DNA from: Vicinamibacteria bacterium
Lineage (GTDB): Bacteria > Acidobacteriota > Vicinamibacteria > Vicinamibacterales > UBA8438
NCBI GenBank assembly: GCA_022820825.1
Contig: JAJEEU010000108.1
Coordinates: forward strand, 1 to 47,705
Direction: 5' to 3'
DNA length: 47,705 bases
How positions within the stretch are numbered: position 1 is the stretch's first letter; each line of letters opens with the position of its first letter. A program made the translations under genes and the position numbers. Of this stretch, positions 24,739 through 32,424 are shown piece after piece. The notes under the pieces were generated by a model. It was not told where the DNA came from and ran no database searches. It worked only from the letters and a program-made list of their open reading frames with translations.

Positions 24739-26139
24739 TCAATCGCCTGCCGTACCCGCCGCGCGCAGCTTGCGCCGGATGCGGTCCTCGATCCAGTGCG
24801 GGTCCCACCACTCGACCGGCGAGACGGGCCGCCCGTGCAGCAGCATCGCGAAATGCAGGTGGTCGCCGCCGGCCAGGCCGGTCTGGCCGCTGAGTCCGAG
24901 CTGCTGGCCCTGCTCCACCGCGTCGCCCGGCGACACAGCGATTGACGACAGGTGCGCGTAGAGGCTCTGCAGCCCCATGCCGTGGTCGACGATGACGCAG
25001 TTGCCGAAGATGCCGAAGTAGTCGGCGCGCACCACGACGCCGTCGTTCGAAGCCCGGATCGGGGCGTTCGCCGTCGAGGCGAGATCGAAGCCCAGGTGCA
25101 CCTGCTGATCCACCTCGTCGCCGTTGTACAGGTACGTGCGGTGGTCGGCGAACCCTGACTCCACCTGCGAGTTGGCCAGTTGCCGGAACGCGCCGCTCCA
25201 GAGCATCTCCGGGGCGGTGCCGGCGGCCAGCTCGAGCAGGGTTGCCCGGTTGCGCCGCCGCAACTCGCCGTTGATGAACAGGTAGAGGTCGAGCCAGTCT
25301 TCGTCCGTGCCGTCCGGCTCCTCGTCGGCCAGATCCGGCGCCTGGCTGACGATCGGCGGCACGACGCGCTGCAGGAAAGCGTCGCTCACGTTGATGCGCG
25401 ACCGCCGGAACCGGCGCGGGAAGCGCCGGTGGTCGAACTGGGCGCTCGCCTCGTTTCCGGCCGGGTCCCGCGCGTACAGCTCGATCGGCGTGTTCAGGTC
25501 CTGGTCGTGGTTCAGCGCGAAGTAGGCGAGGCGCAGGTTGTCGCCCGCCCCTTCGACCGCGCCGGCTGCCGGGTAGCCCGGATACTCGCGGTCGCCGACA
25601 CGCACGCCGGACGCGGCGTCGGGCGGCGAAACCGTGTAGACGACCAGCTCCGAACCGCCGTGGTTGACGTAGTGAAACGTGGAGGCGACCGCGAGCCGCG
25701 GCGGCTGGAGCCGCACCTCGACGTCGACTTCCACCGTCGTGCTCCGTTCGCTGATGCCGAACACGACCGGCCGCGCGGCCGAAACGCGCACGGTAGCCGC
25801 CCCCGCGCGGAGCTCGGGGTGCGACTCCCGGTCGAACGTGCGGCCGATGCGGACGAGGTCCGGGCCTTCCTGCCGCATGTCGGCGGAGGTCGGATCGTCG
25901 AGCGAGAACAGGGGATGCGCGGCGCCGTCCTGCTCGATGACGGCGTCGAGCGCGAGCAGTTCCGCGCGTGGAGCTTCGACCGTCGCCTCGAAGGTGGCGC
26001 TGCGCCCGACGAGCCCCGTGGGACGGACTATCTCGATAACCGGTCCCTCGGCGCGGCTCAGCGCGAAGAACAGGCCCCCGCCTGCCCCCCCGACCGCCAC
26101 CAGCAGGAGGGCAAGCAGGACGACGACCGTGCGACTCAC
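24739..26139 (-). CDS. Membrane-anchored M23-family metallopeptidase (LytM type)
   Basis: A 466-residue protein with an uncleaved or cleaved N-terminal hydrophobic segment (TVVVLLALLLVAVGGAGGGL). A large extracytoplasmic region of about 300 residues with beta-rich character (residues ~35-330) has no motif I know. The C-terminal peptidase domain has the zinc motifs H348-LGFD352, H396 in YAHLSSI, and H427-L-H429 in GGDHLHFAM. This catalytic set is complete, so it should be an active peptidoglycan endopeptidase or an amidase activator. The gene ends 31 bases before the small cytochrome gene. Its start is 38 bases from the divergent tRNA-Glu. Confidence 0.9.
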   Translation of the reverse strand: MSRTVVVLLALLLVAVGGAGGGLFFALSRAEGPVIEIVRPTGLVGRSATFEATVEAPRAELLALDAVIEQDGAAHPLFSLDDPTSADMRQEGPDLVRIGRTFDRESHPELRAGAATVRVSAARPVVFGISERSTTVEVDVEVRLQPPRLAVASTFHYVNHGGSELVVYTVSPPDAASGVRVGDREYPGYPAAGAVEGAGDNLRLAYFALNHDQDLNTPIELYARDPAGNEASAQFDHRRFPRRFRRSRINVSDAFLQRVVPPIVSQAPDLADEEPDGTDEDWLDLYLFINGELRRRNRATLLELAAGTAPEMLWSGAFRQLANSQVESGFADHRTYLYNGDEVDQQVHLGFDLASTANAPIRASNDGVVVRADYFGIFGNCVIVDHGMGLQSLYAHLSSIAVSPGDAVEQGQQLGLSGQTGLAGGDHLHFAMLLHGRPVSPVEWWDPHWIEDRIRRKLRAAGTAGD

Positions 26140-26149
26140 GGCTCCATGA

Positions 26150-26155
26150 TATAAA
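26150..26155 (+). promoter_or_regulatory. Probable -10 box (TATAAA) upstream of tRNA-Glu
   Basis: TATAAA(AT) at 26150-26157 is the only AT-rich block in the 38-base space between the M23 start and the tRNA. Transcription would begin near 26162, about 16 bases before the mature tRNA 5' end. There is no clear -35 element, so this is tentative. Confidence 0.4.
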
Positions 26156-26177
26156 ATTGGGTGTCCGGCCAGTCAGG

Positions 26178-26252
26178 GGCGGTATCGTCTAGGGGTTAGG
26201 ATACGTGGTTCTCAGCCACGGGACCGGGGTTCGAATCCCCGTACCGCTACCA
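26178..26252 (+). tRNA. tRNA-Glu (anticodon CUC), CCA encoded
   Basis: A full cloverleaf of 75 bases: acceptor stem GGCGGTA (26178-26184) with TACCGCT (26242-26248) including a terminal G-U pair, D-arm GTCT...AGGAT, anticodon arm CGTGG-TTCTCAG-CCACG with anticodon CTC, and T-arm CGGGG-TTCGAAT-CCCCG. The discriminator is A and CCA is encoded at 26250-26252. The identity follows from the CUC anticodon and the usual tRNA-Glu pattern. The downstream coding frame overlaps its 3' part. Confidence 0.97.
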
Positions 26253-27188
26253 AGCTCACCTTCCCAAGTCATTCTCGCTATTGCCGCGTTCGCTCTGCTG
26301 TTGACCGGCGCCGCTTCCGCCCAGGACGGTGACGGCCATCTCAGCGGCCTGGTGGACACGCTCGCGCGCGGCGAGCGGGCCTACGGTGTGAGCACCTACG
26401 ACCTCTCGCTGGAGAATGCCCGGGCTCTGGCTCGGGCGGACATCGACTACGTGTACGTCGACATGGAGCACGGGCCGATGGACTTCGCGGCGCTCCAGGG
26501 GTTCCTGCTGGGGATGATCGACAAGCAGGCAATCGCGGAGAGCGGCAGCGTCCGGCAGCGGGTCACGCCGCTGGCCCGCATTCCGCCCTACGGCCGCGAT
26601 TTGTCCGGGTGGGTGGTCAAGCAGGCGCTCGACATCGGGTTGATGGGGCTCATCTTCCCGTCCATCGAGACGCCGGAGCAGGCATTGGCGGCCGTGCGCT
26701 CGATGCGCTATCCGCAGCGCCGGGATTCGCGCTATCCCGAGCCGCCCGGTCTGCGCGGCGTGGGGACGCAGCTTGCAACGTGGTTCTGGGGGCTGTCGGT
26801 AGCCGACTACGTGCGGCACGCCGACCTGTGGCCGCTCAACCCCGCGGGCGACCTCGTGGCGTTCATGATGGTCGAGACGGCCACCGGCGTGCGCAACGTG
26901 GACGCCATCGCGCAGGTTCCCGGCGTCACCGGCATCCTGATCGGCCCCAGTGACCTCTCCAACTCGCTCGGCCTGCCGCGCGAGGCGCCGGAGGTCGAGG
27001 GGGCCATCGAGACCATTGCCGGCGCCTGCCGCACGCACGGCGTAACGTGTGCGATCACCGCCACTGCCGCCGACATGCCGCGCCGGATCGCGCAGGGGTT
27101 CACGATGCTGGGCGGTGGCCGCGCGGGCGGCGGGCTCGGCGCGGCGAACGACGCCGCGATACGCGCGGGACGGGCCGTCCGCGACTAG
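26205..27188 (+). CDS. Exported HpcH/HpaI-family aldolase (start uncertain, overlaps tRNA)
   Basis: The domain from about 26330 is HpcH/HpaI aldolase/citrate lyase-like: YGVSTYDLSLENARALARAD, DYVYVDMEHGPMDFAALQGF (metal-site glutamate), LMGLIFPSIETPEQALAAVR, FMMVETATGVRNVDAIAQVP and GILIGPSDLSNSLGL (metal-site aspartate). A signal peptide precedes it, VILAIAAFALLLTGAASAQD, so the enzyme is exported, unlike the usual cytoplasmic family members. The start is odd. The only ATG/GTG/TTG upstream of the signal is the GTG at 26205, which lies inside the tRNA-Glu gene, so 26205 is given as the open-frame start. An ATT at 26271, just before the signal peptide, is the more likely real start, or the gene lost its start by rearrangement at the tRNA 3' end. 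The 2-keto-acid substrate is unknown. Confidence 0.8.
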   Translation: MVLSHGTGVRIPVPLPSSPSQVILAIAAFALLLTGAASAQDGDGHLSGLVDTLARGERAYGVSTYDLSLENARALARADIDYVYVDMEHGPMDFAALQGFLLGMIDKQAIAESGSVRQRVTPLARIPPYGRDLSGWVVKQALDIGLMGLIFPSIETPEQALAAVRSMRYPQRRDSRYPEPPGLRGVGTQLATWFWGLSVADYVRHADLWPLNPAGDLVAFMMVETATGVRNVDAIAQVPGVTGILIGPSDLSNSLGLPREAPEVEGAIETIAGACRTHGVTCAITATAADMPRRIAQGFTMLGGGRAGGGLGAANDAAIRAGRAVRD

Positions 27189-27194
27189 CCGGGC

Positions 27195-28346
27195 CTACTG
27201 CGCGGCGCCTGCCGCGGGACAGATCCGCGGCGCGGTGAAATCCAGGTCCAGCAGGCGGAAGTAGTTCTCGCCGAGGGCGATGTTGCGGAACGCCTCGTCG
27301 TCCAGGTAGCCGAGGATGCGGCTCGTGATGTCGAGCTCGGTGCGGTAGACCTCCAGGTCCTTGTCGCGCGACGCCAGGAAGTCGGTGCCGGGGAGGATGC
27401 GGTCGGAGTAGCGGTTCAGCAGCGGAATGTACGCCGCGCGCGCTTCCGGCTGCGAGAAATAGGCGTCGTCCAGCACCCGCCACGAGATGTCCAGCAGCAG
27501 GTTCGGATGGCGTTCCAGCAGCGATTCCAGCAGCTCGACGTGCTGCGCGGCGTCCATGGTCGTCAGCTCGCGCGACAACCCCATGTGCACCCACACGATC
27601 GCGTTCTCCGGGTAGAGCCCCAGCACCTCCTCCATCAGCGGCACGTAGCGGGTCGGCTCCTCGTCGTTGCCCAGGTCGGAGTGGATCGCCAGCGGGATGT
27701 TCCGCTCGCGCAGCAGGTCCATGAACGGGGTCCACTCGGCGATCGCGGCCGCCGGCACCGGCTCGTGATCGTTGGCGAACTGCGCCTGCTTCACCAGGTT
27801 GACCTCGCCCATCCACCGGAACAGGCCCGGATACTCCGTGTCCAGGATCTCGATGCCCTCGAGGACGGATTCCGGTTGCGCCAGGTCCGGGAAGGTCATG
27901 GACAGCGTCAGGTGCATGCCGGGCGGCGTCTTCGTCAGGTAGTTGGCGGCGTTGACGAAGTCGTTGCGCAGCGTGGGTATCACCGGCGTGCCGGGGCAGT
28001 CCAGGTAGTACGTGCAGGACGACGCCGCCGGCAGCATCTGGCCGATGCCGTAGACGTTGGCGAACAGAACGCCGGTGGCCTCGAGGTAGTCGACGACCTC
28101 CTCGAACGGGACGGCCGGCCCGCCGAACGGCCTGAAGTGGAGATGGGTGTCGACCACCGCCGTGTGCGGCTGGCGGACGCGGTCGTAGCATGCCGCGGCC
28201 CCGCCGCGGAAGTCGTCGAGCGTCAGACGGGAAGCCTCGTCGGCGGCCGGCGCGATCGCGGCGCCGCAGCCGGCCGCGCCCGCGGCAACCAGCGCAACCA
28301 GCACTGCAACCAGCCGGACCGGCCAGCCGGACAGGGGACTATTCAC
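27195..28346 (-). CDS. Amidohydrolase-family lipoprotein
   Basis: A 383-residue lipoprotein. The signal MNSPLSGWPVRLVAVLVALV ends AAGAAGC (lipobox). The catalytic domain is an amidohydrolase_2-type TIM barrel with metal motif HxH in VVDTHLHFRPFG, then LAIHSDLGN, VWVHMGLSRE, LLLDISWRV and the catalytic aspartate in ILPGTDFLASRD. The last part (RNIALGENYFRLLDLDF) is the usual 'n.a.N..rll' helix of the family. Members hydrolyse or decarboxylate ring or amide substrates. It is the last gene of a three-gene minus-strand operon, overlapping the preceding unknown gene by 8 bases. Its link to the copper monooxygenase suggests it processes the oxidised product outside the cell membrane, by inference. 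Confidence 0.85.
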   Translation of the reverse strand: MNSPLSGWPVRLVAVLVALVAAGAAGCGAAIAPAADEASRLTLDDFRGGAAACYDRVRQPHTAVVDTHLHFRPFGGPAVPFEEVVDYLEATGVLFANVYGIGQMLPAASSCTYYLDCPGTPVIPTLRNDFVNAANYLTKTPPGMHLTLSMTFPDLAQPESVLEGIEILDTEYPGLFRWMGEVNLVKQAQFANDHEPVPAAAIAEWTPFMDLLRERNIPLAIHSDLGNDEEPTRYVPLMEEVLGLYPENAIVWVHMGLSRELTTMDAAQHVELLESLLERHPNLLLDISWRVLDDAYFSQPEARAAYIPLLNRYSDRILPGTDFLASRDKDLEVYRTELDITSRILGYLDDEAFRNIALGENYFRLLDLDFTAPRICPAAGAAQ

Positions 28347-29265
28347 CGCGGACCGTCACCGTGACGTGCGCCAGGGCCGACCGGTCCCGGTCGGTCGCGG
28401 TTGCGCGCAGCTCGTAGGCGCCGGGCTGCGTGAACGTGGCGGTGGTGGTCGTCCGGCCGTTCTCGTCCGGGCTGTGGACCGGGTCGAACGTGGCGGGGGC
28501 CGGTCCGCGCCACACGATCCACGAGACGGAAACGCCCTTGGGACGCGTGTCGGGTCCCAGCCAGGCCGTCGTCCGGTCGGGGGCCGGCGGAATCTGCAGC
28601 ACGTTGACCGGTGACTCGACCGAGTCCGGACCCGGCAGCAGTGTGGGCGGGGTCTCCTGCCCGACGGCCAGCGCGCGCACCGCGGGCTCACCCACCGGCA
28701 GCCCGTCGTCCGCCACCCGCGTCGTGATGGCGACGGCCGCGGGCAGCGTCACGGCCGGCACGGGCTCGACCGTGACGGTCGGCGCCTCGTTGCCGGCCTC
28801 CGGCTCGCGGCTGGTGCCGCTCGCCGCGGGATCCGAGATTTCCCACTCGGGCTGCAGCCAGGCCACGGCGCTGTCGGTGCGCCCGTTCACGGTCACGGCC
28901 CACACCAGCTCGCGGTCGCCCCAGTCGGCGGGTACGTCCACGCCGAACGCAAAGTTGTGGAAGCGCGGATAGAAGAAGGTCGGCTGCCCCTGATCGTGCG
29001 TGGCGGCGTCCAGATCCAGGCTGTTGCTCTCGCCCACCGGCACGTGCAGATGCTCGACGTAGTTCCGGTTGAGATAGCCGAAATGCATGCGGAACCCGCC
29101 GCCGGGGCGTTCCGACCAGCCGTGGAAGATGGGCTGTATGTTCTGGCCCGAGTTGTACTTGAGGATCCACGGCAGGTATTCGAGCTGCTGCGCGGCGAGC
29201 CCCCCGCCCGCGAGCACAACGGCCAGCACCACGGCCGTCAGACGACTGGCGCGACACGTACCCAT
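28339..29265 (-). CDS. Secreted protein of unknown function with C-terminal Ig-like domain
   Basis: A 308-residue exported protein (signal MGTCRASRLTAVVLAVVLAGGGLAA). The first half has a distinct conserved-looking block: YLPWILKYNSGQNIQPIFHG, FRMHFGYLNRNYVEHLHVPV, FFYPRFHNFAFGVDVPADWG. The second half is a beta-rich, Pro/Thr-rich region ending with TFTQPGAYELRATATDRDRS, typical of a PKD/Ig-like domain. I do not recognise the N-terminal domain. It contains several His (HFGY, HLHVP, FHNFAF), a possible metal site. It lies between the copper monooxygenase gene (9 bases upstream) and the amidohydrolase (8-base overlap), so the three should be one transcription unit. Confidence 0.78.
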   Translation of the reverse strand: MGTCRASRLTAVVLAVVLAGGGLAAQQLEYLPWILKYNSGQNIQPIFHGWSERPGGGFRMHFGYLNRNYVEHLHVPVGESNSLDLDAATHDQGQPTFFYPRFHNFAFGVDVPADWGDRELVWAVTVNGRTDSAVAWLQPEWEISDPAASGTSREPEAGNEAPTVTVEPVPAVTLPAAVAITTRVADDGLPVGEPAVRALAVGQETPPTLLPGPDSVESPVNVLQIPPAPDRTTAWLGPDTRPKGVSVSWIVWRGPAPATFDPVHSPDENGRTTTTATFTQPGAYELRATATDRDRSALAHVTVTVRGE

Positions 29266-29274
29266 CGCCGGCTC

Positions 29275-30600
29275 CTACTGTTGCCCCGCCGTTGCGGCGC
29301 CCTGCTGCGCGCGCCGCGCCTTGCGCGCCGCGAGCTCCTCCTCGTACTCCTCGTCGGTCAGGTCGTACCAGCCGATCCAGGCGAAGGCCATCTCGTCGAT
29401 CGTCCGGCCCCGGCCGTTGCCCACCCAGTTCTTGGGATCCGGGTTGGCGCGGTTGCCGGCGGTGTTGTCGTGCCAACTGATGATATGCAGGATGGTCCCG
29501 GCCGGCACGAGCGGCGCGGCATCGTCGGCGTAGTTGTAGACGAGGTGCCAGTTGGAGTCGAAGTGGGCGCAACTGACGACCTCGGTCTGCATCGGTGTGC
29601 TCGCGGTCGGGTAGATCAGCTCCAGGCACTGGTACCTCCCCAGCGCGTGCATGTGGGGCTGGAACGCCGTGATCCTGGCCGCCTTGTTCATCATCGTGTA
29701 GCCGTCGCGGCGCACGACTGTGCCGGCCGGAATGTCGATGTCGGTCACGTGCTGGCCGAGTTGCTTCGACCAGCGGATGTGCCTCGGCGTCACGTCCTCC
29801 GGATGGAGCACGATGCCCAGCTCCATGACCGCGTCGATCGGTTCGCCCACCGGGTGCAGGTGGTAGTCGAGCTTCATCTTCTTGCCCGCCTGGAGCAGCA
29901 CGCCCGAGTCCTCCGGATATACCTCCCCGTTCTTGCCCGAGGCGTACTCCATGAGGAAGTGGCCGCTGACCGACGGCATCTGGGTGAACTCGTCCTGGTC
30001 GACCGCGAACGACAGCGCGTGGTGGATGACGCGGCGCGAGCCGTCGCCCACGGGCCGGTGCTGGATGGCCTTGATGTAGCGGTCGTTCTCGAGCTCCAGG
30101 GGCGAGTACACCGCGCCGAACATGTCAGGGCCTTCGGCCGGGACCGGCATCGCGGGGTAGCGGATGACGAGATCCGGCTCGCCGATCTGCCACGCCGCCG
30201 CGTCCGGGAACTCGCGCAGGGGCGGCATGTCGGCCGGATCGCCGCGCGGCGCGCCGTTGTCGACCCACGCGGCCACGAGCGCGATCTCCTCGTCGCTCAG
30301 CGACGGATCGTCCTTGAACTCCTGGATGCCGATATGGCGGTCGATGTGCAACGGCGGCATTTCGCGGGCGACGACGCGGTTGCGGATCGACCGCGCCCAC
30401 GGGCGGACCTCTTCATACGTGACCAGCGACATCGGGGCCATCTCGCCAGCGCGGTGGCAGCTCTGGCAGGAGCGCTGCAGGATGGGCACGATATCCCTGG
30501 TGAACGTCACGTCCGCGCCGCCTGCCGCGGCCGGCTGGGCCGCCGCAAGCGCCGGAACGAGGGGGATGAGAAGGGTTGCCGCCAGCACCGTTGTCTTCAT
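29275..30600 (-). CDS. Cytochrome c / copper type II monooxygenase-like fusion
   Basis: A 441-residue periplasmic protein (signal MKTTVLAATLLIPLVPALAA). The N-terminal cytochrome domain binds one haem c at C45-Q-S-C-H49, with later M54 or M57 as a possible sixth ligand (GEMAPM). The C-terminal two thirds resemble copper type II, ascorbate-dependent monooxygenases (PHM/DBM fold). Candidate ligands are H193-H194 in RRVIHHALSF, H247-L-H249 in LDYHLHPVG, H316-M-H318 in FQPHMHALGR and M404 in IDEMAFAWIG. The cytochrome would supply electrons in place of ascorbate. It heads a three-gene operon with a secreted unknown and an amidohydrolase. The family occurs in Acidobacteria and Planctomycetes as 'c-type cytochrome / monooxygenase' proteins of unknown substrate. 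Confidence 0.85.
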   Translation of the reverse strand: MKTTVLAATLLIPLVPALAAAQPAAAGGADVTFTRDIVPILQRSCQSCHRAGEMAPMSLVTYEEVRPWARSIRNRVVAREMPPLHIDRHIGIQEFKDDPSLSDEEIALVAAWVDNGAPRGDPADMPPLREFPDAAAWQIGEPDLVIRYPAMPVPAEGPDMFGAVYSPLELENDRYIKAIQHRPVGDGSRRVIHHALSFAVDQDEFTQMPSVSGHFLMEYASGKNGEVYPEDSGVLLQAGKKMKLDYHLHPVGEPIDAVMELGIVLHPEDVTPRHIRWSKQLGQHVTDIDIPAGTVVRRDGYTMMNKAARITAFQPHMHALGRYQCLELIYPTASTPMQTEVVSCAHFDSNWHLVYNYADDAAPLVPAGTILHIISWHDNTAGNRANPDPKNWVGNGRGRTIDEMAFAWIGWYDLTDEEYEEELAARKARRAQQGAATAGQQ

Positions 30601-30649
30601 GTTTCAGGGCTCCCGCGCAGCCGGATTCAACCCGCGCAATGTAGCACAA

Positions 30650-30667
30650 GCCGCCGGCCGCGGCGGT
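30650..30667 (-). terminator. Hairpin after the symporter gene
   Basis: CCGCCG (30651-30656) pairs with CGGCGG (30661-30666) around a GCCG loop, with one extra G-U pair outside. It lies directly after the TGA of the symporter gene on the minus strand. There is no long T-run, so its strength is doubtful. Confidence 0.3.
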
Positions 30668-32116
30668 TCAAGCGGCGTGCGGCACGGGCGCCCGCGACAA
30701 GAGCCGCGTCAGCGCGACGCAGCAGGCCACGTTGGCGCCCAGCGCGATCACGCCGGCGTGGATGTTCCACACCTCGGGTTGTCCGGCGAGCAGCAGCCCG
30801 CCGTAGGTCAGACAGCCGGCCGCGAGACCGGTGACGACCGCCGGCGTCGTCAGGCGCCGCCAGGCAACGCCGAGCACGAACAGCGGCGCCACCTGCGCCA
30901 GTATCTCCATCCTGATCTCGGTCAGGCCCCAGAGCGTGGTGCGCGGCGCCAGCGCCAGCACCACCAGCACGGCCATCACCAGCCACGACAGGCGTTTGCC
31001 GACGCGGGTCAATTGCGCCTCGGACGCGCCGCGCAGCAGCGTCTGGCCCAGCACGTCCTTGGCGAGAATCGACGACAGGCTGAGCAGTACCGAGTCGGCG
31101 GTCGACATGATCGCCGCCACCACGGCGGTGATGACGATCACCGACAGGCAGTAGAGCAGCAGCGACCGCCCGCTCCAGGCGGTCAGCAGCGACGGTATCA
31201 CCTGGTCGGGGTCGCCGCCGGCCGGCAGCTCGGCGATAGCGAGGACGCCCACCAGGAACATGACGCCGGTCGTGACGAGCGGGAGGAACACCATCACGCT
31301 CAGCGCGCGCTTGAGCGTGGCCACGCTGCGCGCGGCGTAGATGCGCTGGATGGCGTGCGGGTACACGGCGGCGGAAAAGCCGATCAGCAGGATGGTGCTG
31401 AACCAGTTGCGCGCGACGCTCCAGGGCGGCACGGCCACCTTCTCGGGCGCCTCGGCGGCGATGGCGGCCGTCACCTCGGCCAGATGGGCCGGCGTCGGGA
31501 CCACCGCCAGCAGCAGGCCCGACAACCCGGCGAGCAGCATGATCCCCTGCACGCAGTCGGTCAAGGCCACCGCCCGCATGCCGCCGATCGTTTCGTAGAT
31601 GCCGATGACCAGCGTGAGCAGCACCACGCCGGCCCAGTACGGCACGGCCCCGCCGGAGAGCCCCTCGGTGACGTGGCCCATCGCCACCAGTTGCGCCAGC
31701 AGGTAGTTGGCGATGGCGACCACGAGCAGCACGTTGGCCGCCAGCGTCAGCCGCGGCGAGCCGAAGCGGAAGGCAATCCAGTCGCCGGGCGTCACGAACG
31801 CCCGACTGCGTGCGATGCGCTGCAGGCGCGGGGCGAACGTCAGGTAGACGACGACGATCGCCATCATGAAGCCGACGCTCATCACCCAGGCGTAGCCGAT
31901 CTGGAACGCCTCTCCGGGATAGCCGAGCAGGGTGTTGCCGCTGTACTGCGTGGCGTACAGCGTCAGCACGAGCACGAATACGCCGAGATCGCGGCCCGCC
32001 AGGTAGAAGTCGCCCAGGCCGGTTTGCCTGCCGCGGCGCCGCGTGGCGTAGCCCAGACCGATCAGGACCAGGAGGTACAGCCCCACGCCGTACGCGGCGC
32101 CGAGCGTGAGACTCAC
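30668..32116 (-). CDS. Sodium:solute symporter (SSS family)
   Basis: A 482-residue inner-membrane transporter with about 13 hydrophobic helices. SSS signatures include the N-terminal TQYSGNTLLGYPGEAFQIGY region with its sodium-site residues, the helix GGMRAVALTDCVQGIMLLAG, and ITAVVAAIMSTADSVLLSLS (the conserved 'A-x-x-S-T-x-D' of LeuT-fold symporters). The substrate (pantothenate, proline, sugar, or carboxylate-like) cannot be told. The 98-residue DUF3311 membrane protein is encoded directly upstream with a 4-base overlap (ATGA type). This pair is the common arrangement for a subgroup of SSS transporters. A low hairpin follows the stop. Confidence 0.92.
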   Translation of the reverse strand: MSLTLGAAYGVGLYLLVLIGLGYATRRRGRQTGLGDFYLAGRDLGVFVLVLTLYATQYSGNTLLGYPGEAFQIGYAWVMSVGFMMAIVVVYLTFAPRLQRIARSRAFVTPGDWIAFRFGSPRLTLAANVLLVVAIANYLLAQLVAMGHVTEGLSGGAVPYWAGVVLLTLVIGIYETIGGMRAVALTDCVQGIMLLAGLSGLLLAVVPTPAHLAEVTAAIAAEAPEKVAVPPWSVARNWFSTILLIGFSAAVYPHAIQRIYAARSVATLKRALSVMVFLPLVTTGVMFLVGVLAIAELPAGGDPDQVIPSLLTAWSGRSLLLYCLSVIVITAVVAAIMSTADSVLLSLSSILAKDVLGQTLLRGASEAQLTRVGKRLSWLVMAVLVVLALAPRTTLWGLTEIRMEILAQVAPLFVLGVAWRRLTTPAVVTGLAAGCLTYGGLLLAGQPEVWNIHAGVIALGANVACCVALTRLLSRAPVPHAA

Positions 32117-32409
32117 GGTCCGGCGTCCCCGTCCCGATGCGCGGCGCCGCGGGGCGGCGATGGCGCGCCGTCAGGTTCGCCGTCCGCCTCCGACCAGTAG
32201 CGCTTGATGACGTACGCCGTGAAGACGGCCACCCCGAGGCTCGCGCAGAGGGAGATGACGACCCAGTGCGGCAGGCCGAACCACAGGACGGGCGGGCCGG
32301 CGGGCAGGTACCACGGGACGGATGCGCCGAACAGCAGGACGTATACGAGCCAGATCCAGGGCCGGGAGCGGGGTTCGACGAGGCCGGCCTCCTCGATCAC
32401 CCTGCGCAT
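32113..32409 (-). CDS. DUF3311 small membrane partner of the SSS transporter
   Basis: A 98-residue protein with two hydrophobic helices (IWLVYVLLFGASVPWYLPAG and FGLPHWVVISLCASLGVAVF). The pattern 'P.WYLP.....FGLP.W....' is typical of DUF3311, which is usually encoded directly before an SSS symporter gene. The C-terminal ~25 residues are polar and probably in the cytoplasm. Its stop overlaps the symporter start by 4 bases, which points to coupled translation and a transporter complex. Confidence 0.82.
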   Translation of the reverse strand: MRRVIEEAGLVEPRSRPWIWLVYVLLFGASVPWYLPAGPPVLWFGLPHWVVISLCASLGVAVFTAYVIKRYWSEADGEPDGAPSPPRGAAHRDGDAGP

Positions 32410-32424
32410 GGGCGAGACGGCCTC

